Under the pieces are notes generated by a model. The model searched no databases. It had not been told where the DNA came from and saw nothing but the letters and a program-made list of their open reading frames with translations. The position numbers were made by a program, and so were the translations under genes. This document shows positions 26,786-35,806 of a stretch of DNA of 64,000 nt, piece after piece. Each line of letters begins with the position of its first letter. Within the stretch, counting starts at the first letter, position 1. The stretch is from Psychrobacillus sp. BL-248-WT-3 (GTDB taxonomy: Bacteria > Bacillota > Bacilli > Bacillales_A > Planococcaceae). The stretch spans positions 1 through 64,000 of the forward strand of contig NZ_JABAFC010000018.1 in the NCBI RefSeq assembly GCF_012843435.1. Direction: 5' to 3'.

Positions 26786-27010
26786 ATGAAACAAGTATTA
26801 GAAGTTATGGGTATGGTTTGTCCATTCCCTTTAGTAGAAGCAAAAGAGGCTATCGCAGAAATGAGCTCAGGTGACGAGCTTGTAATTGAATTTGACTGTA
26901 CGCAAGCAACTGAAAGCATCCCTCGCTGGGCAGCAGAAGAGGGTCACACAATTACTAACTACGAGCAGCTAAGTGATGCGGCTTGGACAATTACTGTTCA
27001 AAAGAAATAA
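26786..27010 (+). CDS. tsuB: TusA-like sulfur carrier (TsuB/YeeD)
   Basis: 74 aa. The family active-site motif CPFP (C14 to P17 in MGMVCPFPLVEAKEA) has the persulfide-forming cysteine. The fold pattern is beta-alpha-beta-alpha-beta-beta as in TusA. The ATG has AAGGAGAGA upstream. It lies directly behind the YeeE-type transporter, so it probably accepts or processes the imported sulfur compound in the cytosol. Confidence 0.88.
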   Translation: MKQVLEVMGMVCPFPLVEAKEAIAEMSSGDELVIEFDCTQATESIPRWAAEEGHTITNYEQLSDAAWTITVQKK

Positions 27011-27017
27011 TAAAATG

Positions 27018-27049
27018 GGGACGATCCAGACATTAGTCTGGGTCGTCCC
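27018..27049 (+). terminator. Terminator of the thiosulfate genes
   Basis: GGGACGATCCAGAC pairs with GTCTGGGTCGTCCC (one G-T wobble) around a 4-nt loop, followed by TTTCTTGTTGTTT. Confidence 0.85.
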
Positions 27050-27083
27050 TTTCTTGTTGTTTAGGAATTATAAAGTACTGAAC

Positions 27084-27278
27084 CTGTCGATAAATTGATG
27101 ACTAGCTCCGGTGGCTTGCCTGTCGGGGCAGAGATAGGCGCTTACACTTTTCTATCTGTCTAGCTTCAGCGCCTTGTCCCTCGGGGTCAAATGGGAAAAT
27201 ACTGTGGTGGCTGAGGAGCTGCCTCCTCGTATTTGCCCATTTGCCTGTCGGGGCAGAGATAGGCGCTTACTCTTTTCT
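27084..27278. repeat. Intergenic repeat element with 30-bp direct repeats
   Basis: A GC-rich stretch of about 195 bp. Perfect 30-bp direct repeats lie at 27116-27145 and 27241-27270 (starting TTGCCTGTCGGGGCAGAGAT) and continue for about 8 more bases with one change. Between them are TCTAGCTTCAGCGCC and CCCTCGGGGTC, and a long hairpin at 27188-27242 whose inner arms are GAGGA/TCCTC. From memory the text resembles a dispersed non-coding repeat in Bacillus-group chromosomes. No ORF. Confidence 0.65.
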
Positions 27279-27281
27279 TGT

Positions 27282-28256
27282 TTATGTGCCTAATAAGGGT
27301 TGGTCAAAACTAAACAAAGCTTCATTGATTTCAAATATATTATAGTTGTGTTGTTGAATAAAGTATTCAATAATAACATCAAATTTATGGCTTCTAGACA
27401 GGGTATAACCCGCCTTTTCTAGTAACTGGTTTGTTTCCTGTAAATTTAACTGTAGACCAATAGCGAAGGCTACTACCGTTTTTTTTAACGGAGTATAGTC
27501 CTTGTTATTTCTTATTTTCGAAAAAAGTCGACGGTCCATATTAGACCTTTTGTAAACTTCTACATCCGTCATTCCCTTTTCATCTATAAGGCGTAGAAGC
27601 CTTTCAGAGAATGATTCATCCATATGTTCTATCATTTCCTGTAAATTCTGGCTAGATTGCAACACCATCGAATCCTCTAGCTCATATGCCTCTCTTCTAT
27701 TTGTGCCGAAACTTATGTCCATTTCCTCGACATAGTGCTCATCAATAAATTCCTCAATAGACCTGAACAATTTCTCACTTAGTTGAAAGGCTTTTTTATC
27801 AAACACCACAAGATATACAAGTATTTCATGCTGCATAAGAAAAGAGCTGATAGTTGAAACAGCCACTTGTAGCGCCTGCTCCTTTGGGTAACCATATATA
27901 CCAGAGGATATTAGCGGAAACGCAACTGATTCACAGCCATGAGACAACGCTAAGTTTAACGAGTTTTTATAGCAATCCTTCAACTGCTCCTCTTCTTTAT
28001 GAGAACCCCCTCTCCATACCGGTCCTACTGTATGAATAATATATTTTGCCCTTAGTTGATACGCGTCCGTTATGACAGCTTCACCTGTGGGACAATTGCC
28101 AATCCTATTACACGCCTCTTGTAGCTCACCGGATCCCGCACCTTGAAAGATTGCTCCACACACACCGCCTCCCCTTTGAAGATCTCGGTTAGCGGCATTT
28201 ACAATAGCATCTACCTGCATTTTCGTAATATCATTTCGAACAATTTCTAAAGGCAT
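27282..28256 (-). CDS. Macro domain protein fused to a C-terminal helix-turn-helix-like domain
   Basis: 324 aa. Residues 1-175 are a macro domain of the O-acetyl-ADP-ribose deacetylase (YmdB) type: DAIVNAANRDLQRGGGVCGAI holds the conserved asparagine and glycine loop, and PLISSGIYGYP is the second ligand loop. After a charged linker, residues about 215-324 form an all-helical domain (RLLRLIDEKGMTDVEVYKRS, MDRRLFSKIRNN) that looks like a DNA-binding HTH. The ATG has AGGGGATAAG upstream. A role linking ADP-ribose metabolism with regulation is inferred, not shown. Confidence 0.82.
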   Translation of the reverse strand: MPLEIVRNDITKMQVDAIVNAANRDLQRGGGVCGAIFQGAGSGELQEACNRIGNCPTGEAVITDAYQLRAKYIIHTVGPVWRGGSHKEEEQLKDCYKNSLNLALSHGCESVAFPLISSGIYGYPKEQALQVAVSTISSFLMQHEILVYLVVFDKKAFQLSEKLFRSIEEFIDEHYVEEMDISFGTNRREAYELEDSMVLQSSQNLQEMIEHMDESFSERLLRLIDEKGMTDVEVYKRSNMDRRLFSKIRNNKDYTPLKKTVVAFAIGLQLNLQETNQLLEKAGYTLSRSHKFDVIIEYFIQQHNYNIFEINEALFSFDQPLLGT

Positions 28257-28392
28257 TCTACTTATCCCCTTCCCCTCGCACTTAATATCTATTAACTTAA
28301 ATAATAGACAATACTTGGCAGATTGAACAGTAGTCCATTTCCATAATGAGCCTGTCTCTTATGTTAAAATTACACAAGAGGGGGTTTATAAC

Positions 28393-28785
28393 ATGCAGCA
28401 GCTAAAATTTGAACCATCTTGGAATAAAGCAGTGGCAGCCAAGGATAGAGAACAAATTGAACGTATTTTTCGAAGAACCAAAAACCATGTAAACAAAGAT
28501 ATTCTTTTCTCTCCTATCCGAGTTGCAATTAATCATAAAAAAGAATTTCTCGCCACTGTCCTGATCCATAATTTCACCAGCCAGGAGCTAGCCTTTAACA
28601 ACACTAGATTAGTCTATACGATGGAGAATGAGCTAGTGGCTGAACATGTATTTACGGTACCAGCGCTTACACTTCCTCCTGAAACAAGTATGCCTTGGAC
28701 CTTTATATTTCCAACTCATAATTATGTTGAAGAAATACCTTCACTAGAAGGAAATCTACGTATAGAAGGACCAAAATCCACTTGA
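28393..28785 (+). CDS. SLAP domain-containing protein
   Basis: 130 aa. Nearly the whole protein matches the short SLAP-type family of Bacillales: KFEPSWNKAV, then TVLIHNFTSQ and PPETSMPWTFIFP. No signal peptide is visible, so it may be cytosolic despite the family's S-layer name. The ATG has GAGGGGG 8 nt upstream. It is divergent from the macro-domain gene. Function unknown. Confidence 0.75.
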   Translation: MQQLKFEPSWNKAVAAKDREQIERIFRRTKNHVNKDILFSPIRVAINHKKEFLATVLIHNFTSQELAFNNTRLVYTMENELVAEHVFTVPALTLPPETSMPWTFIFPTHNYVEEIPSLEGNLRIEGPKST

Positions 28786-28841
28786 AAATATAACGCTATT
28801 TAAACCTTACCCAGCGTAAAGTTTAAATAGCGTTATATTTT
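28785..28841 (+). terminator. Long perfect hairpin terminator
   Basis: A perfect 21-bp inverted repeat (28785-28805 with 28821-28841) overlapping the last base of the SLAP stop codon. A-rich and T-rich arm ends let it act for both strands. Confidence 0.8.
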
Positions 28842-28875
28842 AATCAAAACTCCTATCGATAGACGCTTACGAGCA

Positions 28876-29337
28876 TCAAAATGGACCAAACAGATCCTCG
28901 TAACCTTTTACATAATATGAAATGCTACCCTTCTCGTCTACGTCTGTTATTTCTAATTCAATTACTACCTTTTTAGGGTTGAAGGAGCCTAAGTAAAGCA
29001 AAGACTCTTCTACTAACGAGGAATTATTTAAAGGATATTCAAAGTATAAACTTCGGTCATTTCCCGTTTCTTTGATTCGCGGAGTGTATAAAATTTCACT
29101 TTCTCCTGGAGCTAGACTTGAAATTCTACCCAAATCCTGCGGCACTACTGTAAAATAATAAGTTAAATCCTTTACTGTTTGGTCACTTGAATTTGTCACC
29201 TCAATTGTTACCCCATCTTTATGATGATAATACTCTCCCTCAAATAATCGTTCATATAGATAGAGAGATTCCCATACAAATAGCAAAACTGAAAGGAGAG
29301 ATCCTAAAACAATGTAAATTATTTTTTTCTTCTTCAA
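28876..29337 (-). CDS. Hypothetical membrane-anchored protein
   Basis: 153 aa. A basic N-terminus and one hydrophobic helix (IIYIVLGSLLSVLLFVWESL) suggest an uncleaved anchor with the remainder outside. The exposed part looks like a small beta-sandwich (GVTIEVTNSSDQTVKDLTYY, then YYFTVVPQDLG). I do not recognise the family. It is followed on the same strand by nothing close and preceded by a small zinc-ribbon gene 33 bp upstream. Confidence 0.65.
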   Translation of the reverse strand: MKKKKIIYIVLGSLLSVLLFVWESLYLYERLFEGEYYHHKDGVTIEVTNSSDQTVKDLTYYFTVVPQDLGRISSLAPGESEILYTPRIKETGNDRSLYFEYPLNNSSLVEESLLYLGSFNPKKVVIELEITDVDEKGSISYYVKGYEDLFGPF

Positions 29338-29370
29338 TAAAATCCTCCACTCTTGCTAACCTCATAGAAT

Positions 29371-29520
29371 TCATGACAACTTTTTATATGCACGTCTTGC
29401 AGCATATTCAGAGCAGCCATAACAAAGCTTCATTTTCTTTCCCTCTGGACTTTGAAACAAACGATAAGGACCTGCTTTTCTATGACAAATGGAACATTTA
29501 GTTTTGAATATGCTAAACAT
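29371..29520 (-). CDS. Small zinc-ribbon protein
   Basis: 49 aa from the ATG at 29520, which has GGGGAGATAAT directly upstream. Two CxxC pairs (CSIC near residue 9 and CYGC near 33) are spaced as in a zinc ribbon. The C-terminus is basic and ends AARRAYKKLS. Too short for a confident family. Confidence 0.65.
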   Translation of the reverse strand: MFSIFKTKCSICHRKAGPYRLFQSPEGKKMKLCYGCSEYAARRAYKKLS

Positions 29521-29610
29521 ATTATCTCCCCTAAAATAGTAATCTATCTCTGTATATCTCATTTACATTGTTCTGTCCCTATTTCAAACTCAATCATAAT
29601 ATTTTTGATA

Positions 29611-30546
29611 TTACTTACCTAAATAATCCATCAACCCCATAGCGCAAACCCTTAAATCACCATGGATATATGGATAGACTTCATGATTATCTGGAATCTC
29701 TTGCCCTCTTAAATGATCCTTCACTAATGCCTCGAGTCTATTGGCTAGTTCCCTATGATCTTTATGCTCTCTTTGGACGTCTTTAGCCGTTTCAACGAAA
29801 AGCGGAAGCCATTCTGAAACCTGTGCTAGAGCTGCAGCGGCATTATCAGTCACTCCAAAGTGACCATAGTAAATGTAACTTAGGCCCATCTGTTGGAATC
29901 GCTCTATAGCTTTTTGCATTGCCTTTGGATCGAATTGGTTAGGGGAGGTGGAAGGCAGCACTAAATCTACGCCATCTTTGGCCAGCTGCTCGTAGCGGAC
30001 CCCCACCGTATCCCCAGCAAACATCCCGTTACTAATTGGATCATGAATACCAAAATGATGATTGGCATGACCAGGTGTATCTAAAAAGGTCAAAGTACAA
30101 GCTTCTCCAATTTTTAATGTTTCTCCATCAGCCTTTGTTAAGAGTCTTTCCTCTGGTATCGCTACGATAGGATCAAACAAGTCATCAAAATTTGAGCCGT
30201 ATACAGCTCTTGCACCTGCTATAAGACGCTCTGGATTTGCTAAATGTCTAGCACCCTTAGGATGTACTACTACTGTTGCATTAGGGCATTGCTGGAGAAG
30301 CAGACCTGCTCCACCGGCATGGTCTAAATGGATATGGGTCAAAATAATGTATTTAACATCTGCTAAGGGGAAGCCAAGTTTTTGTAAGCCTTCTTTCACA
30401 TGTTTTACAGAGGGGCTTGGTCCAGTCTCTACTATAGTCAATTCATCTTCCTGAATTACATATGTACCTGTTCTTTCATTTAATCCCATATCCAAAATGT
30501 CTATTAAAGATATTCTCTCGTTTAACCGAAGTGGATATTTATTCAT
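29611..30546 (-). CDS. MBL-fold metallo-hydrolase
   Basis: 311 aa. The metal motif is THIHLDHAGG (H71, H73, D75, H76), with further ligands in DTPGHANHHFG and the aspartate in GMFAGDTVG. The C-terminal region is helical. The ATG has a perfect AAGGAGG 7 nt upstream. It lies 21 bp downstream of the DUF2071 gene and is probably in one operon with it and the HAD gene. Likely a glyoxalase II- or lactonase-like hydrolase. Confidence 0.87.
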   Translation of the reverse strand: MNKYPLRLNERISLIDILDMGLNERTGTYVIQEDELTIVETGPSPSVKHVKEGLQKLGFPLADVKYIILTHIHLDHAGGAGLLLQQCPNATVVVHPKGARHLANPERLIAGARAVYGSNFDDLFDPIVAIPEERLLTKADGETLKIGEACTLTFLDTPGHANHHFGIHDPISNGMFAGDTVGVRYEQLAKDGVDLVLPSTSPNQFDPKAMQKAIERFQQMGLSYIYYGHFGVTDNAAAALAQVSEWLPLFVETAKDVQREHKDHRELANRLEALVKDHLRGQEIPDNHEVYPYIHGDLRVCAMGLMDYLGK

Positions 30547-30567
30547 TTTATTACCTCCTTTTTTCTA

Positions 30568-31320
30568 TCAGTCATTCATCGCGGATACTAATGGCCACAT
30601 CCGAACCTCTATACTTTTGGAAAAATGCAAGATTGGTAAATTATCCTCTACTTGTATCCCCTGCTCGGACAGCATAGTATTTACCTGAAACTCTGCCTCT
30701 GCTTGTTGCAACGGCCATTGGGGATGAAGAATATCACAACGGAGCGGATCCCCTTTTTTACTTAACGTATATAAGCAGTAGCGCTCTGTGAGCCATTCTT
30801 CAAAGCTTCCTCTCTCTGCATAGAATATTTCTGATGTAGGACGGTATCTACATTCCAATCTGGCATCCACTCCTTGTCGACGCTTACTTTTATATTCGAT
30901 AAATGATTCACTTTTTGATACATTCATCTCAGCATGCATGTATGGTAAACGGTATACAGTTTGAGCCACCTTTACCGCCAATAAATTTTCCGCATCCAGA
31001 CTAAAGAAGAATACCCCTGGTTTCCCATTGATTATGACATACGTTCGAACATTCAATTCTGCAAAACTATCTGTGCCGGGTACCCTCGGCGTCCCACGCA
31101 ACCTGATATTTGTCATATGGAAGGGAACGATACCAATCCATCCTTTTCCATTATACGTATCCAAAGGAAGTGCTTTTGGTACAATTTCTCTTAACACTTT
31201 TATATCGATAGGGTAATGTGCAAATAACAGATCATTCCATGTCTGAGTCATTGTCCATGGCAGTTTAGGTAATGGCCAAGACCTGTGACTAGCATCCCAC
31301 TTACCTTTTTTGGCTTCCAT
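30568..31320 (-). CDS. DUF2071 (YqjF-family) protein
   Basis: 250 aa from the ATG at 31320, which has GGAGGAGAGC upstream. Family features: PWTMTQTWNDLLFAHYPID near the N-terminus, then GIVPFHMTNIRLRG and VPGTDSFAELNVRTYV. It overlaps the upstream HAD gene by 20 bp. Known only as YqjF-like; some relatives resemble acetoacetate-decarboxylase folds, so an enzymatic role is possible. Confidence 0.85.
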   Translation of the reverse strand: MEAKKGKWDASHRSWPLPKLPWTMTQTWNDLLFAHYPIDIKVLREIVPKALPLDTYNGKGWIGIVPFHMTNIRLRGTPRVPGTDSFAELNVRTYVIINGKPGVFFFSLDAENLLAVKVAQTVYRLPYMHAEMNVSKSESFIEYKSKRRQGVDARLECRYRPTSEIFYAERGSFEEWLTERYCLYTLSKKGDPLRCDILHPQWPLQQAEAEFQVNTMLSEQGIQVEDNLPILHFSKSIEVRMWPLVSAMND

Positions 31321-32002
31321 AGCTCTCCTCCTCTTTTCGTACAACTTCTATTACCTCCATAGGTTTTCTTAACTTTGGAAATTCTGAAGTTTCATTAGGA
31401 GCACTTGAGGGTAAAAACCATGTGGCCTGGTATGGCCTCATTCCTACCTCACTTGCTCCCCTTAGCTCCTCGGAGCCACCATCTCCGATAAATAAACATT
31501 GCTTAGGATTTACATTCAAGTTGTTGCAGGCAGTTAGATAAATTGCTTGATTCGGCTTACGCGCTTTGACTTGATAAGAGAACACCACGTCGTCAAAATA
31601 AGCTGGCAACACACAAGTAAACCAACCTTCTATCTCCTCTGATGTACAGTTACTTATGAGACCCATTTTTATATTCATAGCTTTCAGATTTTCTAGCATA
31701 CTTATAATAGTTTCATCAATATGCTTAAAGGCTACCGACTTAACGAATGCCCTGTCATTATGTATTAGCTGGATGGCCTGTTCATCAATAGGTAAACCTG
31801 CCTCCTTCAATATCTCTCTCAAAACGCTTGGGTGATCAGGATATGTTCCATCCATTCTGTCATTAACTCTCGCATGCCATCCCCTTTTATAAATCGATTC
31901 CTCCAAACCAAGTGGTTCTACAGAATAACTTGCTTTCCTTTTTCCCATTTCCCATTCCGTGATCAGTGTCTCATACAAATCAAATAACACAGCCTGAATC
32001 AC
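31301..32002 (-). CDS. HAD-superfamily hydrolase
   Basis: 233 aa. Motif I is FDLYETL (D8, with Tyr in place of the second Asp), motif II is LISNCTS, motif III lysine is in KARKPNQAIY, and motif IV is CLFIGDGGSEE. This matches the haloacid dehalogenase-type phosphatases. The start is GTG with GGGGAGGGAAG upstream. It is the first gene of the HAD, DUF2071, MBL operon. Substrate unknown. Confidence 0.87.
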   Translation of the reverse strand: MIQAVLFDLYETLITEWEMGKRKASYSVEPLGLEESIYKRGWHARVNDRMDGTYPDHPSVLREILKEAGLPIDEQAIQLIHNDRAFVKSVAFKHIDETIISMLENLKAMNIKMGLISNCTSEEIEGWFTCVLPAYFDDVVFSYQVKARKPNQAIYLTACNNLNVNPKQCLFIGDGGSEELRGASEVGMRPYQATWFLPSSAPNETSEFPKLRKPMEVIEVVRKEEESYGSQKR

Positions 32003-32157
32003 ATAGCTTCCCTCCCCTAATGCGTCATAGATAATCTTCTACAATTAACAAGTAAAAACCTTCCTTTGATGAGATTTCAAGCCAATTATTTTGATTTTGA
32101 AGAGTATTCCTTTAGGGTATAAGTATAGGTGACTTAATATAAGGGAGATGTTATTTA

Positions 32158-33276
32158 ATGGAAAATATTTCTATGTTCGATGCATACACTTTACCATCAG
32201 GGGTTACATTAAAAAATAGAATTTTAATGGCTCCCATGACTACTTATTCTTCAGAGAAAAATGGTGATGTCTCAGAAGATGAACTGATATATTATGCTCG
32301 ACGTGCTAAGAGTGGGATTGGTGCAGTTATCACCGCTTGCGCTTATGCAGAGCCACTTGGTGCTGGTTTTGAGTATTCAATAGGTGCTGAATCGGATGAG
32401 AGAATACCTAGCCTCAAGAAACTGGCTAGTGCTATTAAAGATAATGGAGCAAAAGCGATCCTTCAGATTTTCCACGCTGGACGACAATCGAATTCGAGGG
32501 TGTTAAACGGTGAACAACCAGTATCTGCAAGTGCTGTTGCAGCACCTCGCGACAATGCAGAAGTACCACGAGAAATGACAGAGGAAGAGATTGAAAAGAC
32601 CATTGCCTCTTTTAAAGAAGCAACCCGTAGAGCCATTGAAGCAGGCTTCGACGGAGTAGAAATCCACGGGGCGAACACTTACTTAATTCATCAGTTCTTC
32701 TCTCCACATTCCAATCGTAGAACTGACAAATGGGGTGGGGACCTAGAGAAGCGTATGACATTTCCGTTGGCAATTGTAGAAGCGGTTCAAACTGCTGCTA
32801 AGCAGTATACAAAGGAGCCATTTATAATAGGCTATCGCTTTTCTCCAGAGGAATATCAGGATCCAGGATTCACAATGGATGATACATTAAAGCTGTTACG
32901 TGTATTGGCTGAAAAAGACCTTGATTATCTTCACGTGTCTCTCGGACACTTCTTTGGATCTTCTAATAGAGACGAAAGTGATACTACACCACGTATTGAA
33001 CTTATTCAGGAGGCGATAGGCGACAAGGTACCTGTGATTGGTGTTGGAACTTTGGAATCTAGAGAAGACATTGAAAAAGCATTACAGGTTACACCTCTTG
33101 TTGCAATCGGGCGCGCATTAGTAACTGACCCCGAGTGGTTTTCTAAAATGGAAAAAGGAGAGGATGACTCCATCTTCCCAGCTGTTTATGTAAGCAAAAA
33201 AGAGGAGTTAGATATCCCTAATCCATTATGGGATAAAATCATGCAAGTGAAGGGTTGGTTTAAAGTAGCCGACTAA
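32158..33276 (+). CDS. NADH-dependent flavin oxidoreductase (Old Yellow Enzyme family)
   Basis: 372 aa TIM barrel. LKNRILMAPMTTYSS near residue 20 and FHAGRQSN belong to the FMN site. FDGVEIHGANTYLIHQFFSP and HSNRRTDKWGG are the OYE signature. The C-terminal VGVGTLESREDIEKAL binds the FMN phosphate. The ATG has AAGGGAGATG upstream. It reduces activated double bonds with NAD(P)H; the physiological substrate is not evident. Divergent from the HAD operon, single gene. Confidence 0.9.
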   Translation: MENISMFDAYTLPSGVTLKNRILMAPMTTYSSEKNGDVSEDELIYYARRAKSGIGAVITACAYAEPLGAGFEYSIGAESDERIPSLKKLASAIKDNGAKAILQIFHAGRQSNSRVLNGEQPVSASAVAAPRDNAEVPREMTEEEIEKTIASFKEATRRAIEAGFDGVEIHGANTYLIHQFFSPHSNRRTDKWGGDLEKRMTFPLAIVEAVQTAAKQYTKEPFIIGYRFSPEEYQDPGFTMDDTLKLLRVLAEKDLDYLHVSLGHFFGSSNRDESDTTPRIELIQEAIGDKVPVIGVGTLESREDIEKALQVTPLVAIGRALVTDPEWFSKMEKGEDDSIFPAVYVSKKEELDIPNPLWDKIMQVKGWFKVAD

Positions 33277-33281
33277 TATTT

Positions 33282-33320
33282 AAAAATGGCTCCGGAGATT
33301 AAATCTCTAGAGCCATTTTT
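33282..33320 (+). terminator. Bidirectional terminator
   Basis: AAAAATGGCTC and GGAGATT pair with AATCTCT and GAGCCATTTTT (one mismatch). It serves the OYE gene and abuts the stop codon of the convergent yqhG. Confidence 0.8.
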
Positions 33321-34096
33321 CACTTCATATAAAACAGACCGCCATTAATAATTTCTATTCCCACGCGAGCTGCATACTGTTCCTCAAGAGCCTTTTTTTC
33401 CATCTCATAGCATTCAGGCTTGTCCTCCACACCGTCATAGAAATACTCCAGAACTTCCAGACTCCTCCGTAAACGTTCCTTTGCCTCTTCAGCCCAAGTA
33501 TGATCGTCATTAGCAATTACTCCATCAATGATTGCATCCAGACGCTCTAAGCCACGTAAAGGCTTTATAATATAAGGCAGGTTAAAAACATTGTCAGGCA
33601 TAGCCACATCGAAGCTAATCTCTTTTATCGATTCGTGGAAATCCTCTCGAACAATTCCTGTCATTAGGTTTATCCCTAGAGAATAGAACGTTTCCTTCGT
33701 TTGATCACTATAATAGGTCACCTTGTAGTTTACCCCAAGCCATGGAGTAAAGATCACTTGCGTATCACTTTTAACTTTTTCGTACATATGGACGAAGGAG
33801 CCAAGGTCTTGGACCGCCTTGAACATTTGACTAAGCCTGTTGGAGCCAAAGTGAATAACCTCTCCCTTGACGTCTTCCTTTAGCTTTGTTTTATCTGTGA
33901 TAAAGGTAAGCTGCATCGGACTTGGCTCAGTGCCAGTTGCTTCTACATACTGCCAATAATACGGACGGTTCATCAGCTTTTTATCCATCTCTTCTGTTAA
34001 TTGGACAACAACGTAATGGTCATTTTCGCTTAGAATAGGACAATTATTTTCTTTAAAAAATTGAAGTAAAAAGTCGTGAACTTGTTTTGGGTACAT
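33320..34096 (-). CDS. yqhG: YqhG family protein
   Basis: 258 aa, co-linear with Bacillus subtilis YqhG: QVHDFLLQFFKENNCPI at the start, RPYYWQYVEATGTEP and VTYYSDQTKETFYSLGINL in the middle. No membrane segment. The ATG has GGAGGG 5 nt upstream. It follows the yqhH helicase by 29 bp, as in other Bacillales where the pair is conserved next to gcvT. Here no gcvT is beside it. Function unknown, probably linked to the helicase. Confidence 0.88.
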   Translation of the reverse strand: MYPKQVHDFLLQFFKENNCPILSENDHYVVVQLTEEMDKKLMNRPYYWQYVEATGTEPSPMQLTFITDKTKLKEDVKGEVIHFGSNRLSQMFKAVQDLGSFVHMYEKVKSDTQVIFTPWLGVNYKVTYYSDQTKETFYSLGINLMTGIVREDFHESIKEISFDVAMPDNVFNLPYIIKPLRGLERLDAIIDGVIANDDHTWAEEAKERLRRSLEVLEYFYDGVEDKPECYEMEKKALEEQYAARVGIEIINGGLFYMK

Positions 34097-34125
34097 GCAT
34101 ACCCTCCTTCCCTACCCTGTTTGTA

Positions 34126-35658
34126 CTATATTGTTTTTTTATAGGTCGTTAATATATCGTCCAGTTCACCGACTACTTTTTCAAATACATCGATTTTCGT
34201 GTACAGCAGATCTAGAATATGCTGCTCAATAGTGTCCTGAATAGCTAAATTATAAATATGGACATCATGCTCCTGCCCTAACCTATGGACACGCCCTATT
34301 CGTTGCTCCAGCTTCATTGGGTTCCATGGAAGATCATAATTGATTACATGGTGACAAAACTGAAGGTTAATCCCTTCTCCACCCGATTCAGTAGCTATTA
34401 ATACCTGTGCCTGTTCCTTGAACAAGTGCTTCATCCAATCACGTTTGTTCTTATTGAACTTCCCGTTGAATAAAACGCTCGAAATTCCTTTTGTACTTAA
34501 ATACCATTGCAGATAAATTTGGCTTGCACGATATTCGGTAAAAATAATGACCTTGTCATCTGCCTCAGCAATAATCTCATAAGCCTTCTCCGCCTTCGAG
34601 TTTACCTCTAGAGACATGAGCTTTTCCATCAAGCTTTGTACATAAGTAACTTCTTCTTGATTCGTACACTTTTCAACCATGTTGTTAAGCGTCAAACAAG
34701 TTGCTTCCTTGCTGCTACACATTTCCTTTTGAAGTGTTATCATAGAAAAAGCACCAGAAAAGACGGAGGAAACATTTTTTAAATCGGAAATCATTTCATA
34801 GACTTCCTTTTCCTCTTTCGTAAATTCGATTGGAATGATTTTCACCTGACGAGTTGTCCACTCAATCCCTGTATCCTGCCTTCTATTTCTTACCATTACC
34901 TGATTGACGAGCTCTCTTAAATACTCATCATGCTCTAAGCTATGCTTACTTGCAGAAAACGACTCCTGAAATGTCTCGTAATTACCCAAATGACCTGGCT
35001 TCAATAAAGAAACAAGATAAAATAACTCAAATACATCATTTTGAACAGGCGTAGCTGTTAACAACAAGCAGAATTTCTTTTTCAACCCCTGGACGAATTC
35101 ATATATTTTCGTTTTATGGTTTTTCAGCTTATGTGCCTCATCAATGATGATCATGTCATAATTTTGAGCATATATAAGCTCTTTATGCGGACTTTTTTTA
35201 GCTGTATCCATGCTCATGATGACAATGTCATTGTGGTCAAGGGAATAACTCTTTTTGTATGGAATGGCAGGTATATGAAATTTAAAATTCATCTCCTCTA
35301 CCCATTGATTAATCAAGGAAGCAGGGGCAAGTATCAAAGCTTTTTTTACTAGTCCTCGCACCATATACTCTTTTAATATCAAGCCTGCTTCAATCGTTTT
35401 ACCAAGACCTACCTCATCCGCTAAGATTGCCTTTCCATTCATCCGCTCGATCACTGTTCGAGCAACCTCTAATTGATGGTTTAATGCTTGAAGATTTGGT
35501 AAATACTTTGGAGACTGAAGTCCCGTAAACTCTGTAATCAAATTATTTTTTACTATGTCATAACTCATATTATAAAGATTCCAATTATCCCATGGCTCTT
35601 CATTTTCTAATCTTTTTGTAAAGCCTTCCTTCCAGGAAGACGATCTTTCAATCAACAT
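34126..35658 (-). CDS. yqhH: SNF2-family helicase YqhH
   Basis: 510 aa from the ATG at 35658 (AGGTG 7 nt upstream). The P-loop is ADEVGLGKTIEAG, motif II DEAHKLKN, and motif III LTATPVQND. The C-terminal motifs are ATESGGEGINLQFC and QRIGRVHRLGQ. This is a compact RapA-like SNF2 ATPase without accessory domains. It is the first gene of a two-gene operon with yqhG. Its Shine-Dalgarno lies inside a hairpin (35666-35711). Confidence 0.9.
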   Translation of the reverse strand: MLIERSSSWKEGFTKRLENEEPWDNWNLYNMSYDIVKNNLITEFTGLQSPKYLPNLQALNHQLEVARTVIERMNGKAILADEVGLGKTIEAGLILKEYMVRGLVKKALILAPASLINQWVEEMNFKFHIPAIPYKKSYSLDHNDIVIMSMDTAKKSPHKELIYAQNYDMIIIDEAHKLKNHKTKIYEFVQGLKKKFCLLLTATPVQNDVFELFYLVSLLKPGHLGNYETFQESFSASKHSLEHDEYLRELVNQVMVRNRRQDTGIEWTTRQVKIIPIEFTKEEKEVYEMISDLKNVSSVFSGAFSMITLQKEMCSSKEATCLTLNNMVEKCTNQEEVTYVQSLMEKLMSLEVNSKAEKAYEIIAEADDKVIIFTEYRASQIYLQWYLSTKGISSVLFNGKFNKNKRDWMKHLFKEQAQVLIATESGGEGINLQFCHHVINYDLPWNPMKLEQRIGRVHRLGQEHDVHIYNLAIQDTIEQHILDLLYTKIDVFEKVVGELDDILTTYKKTI

Positions 35659-35665
35659 AAAAAAA

Positions 35666-35711
35666 CACCTCACAGCAAATCATTTTTCTTAGATTGCCCA
35701 AATGTGAGGTG
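35666..35711 (-). promoter_or_regulatory. Leader hairpin covering the yqhH ribosome binding site
   Basis: On the minus strand CACCTCAC (35711-35704) is complementary to GTGAGGTG (35673-35666), which holds the Shine-Dalgarno of yqhH. Seven T residues and the ATG follow. The 30-nt loop is long. The structure could hide the site or act as an attenuator. Confidence 0.5.
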
Positions 35712-35806
35712 TGTATGATTTTTTTGAAGAATATTACTATAAAAAGAATTTTCCAATGAACCTTTAAAGTATACAAGTCTTCGTAATTCCTCATAAATGT
35801 GTAGTG

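Noticed and set aside
26413-26919. Minus-strand ORF of 168 aa
   Set aside because: It runs antisense to both genes of the thiosulfate pair and has no ribosome site.
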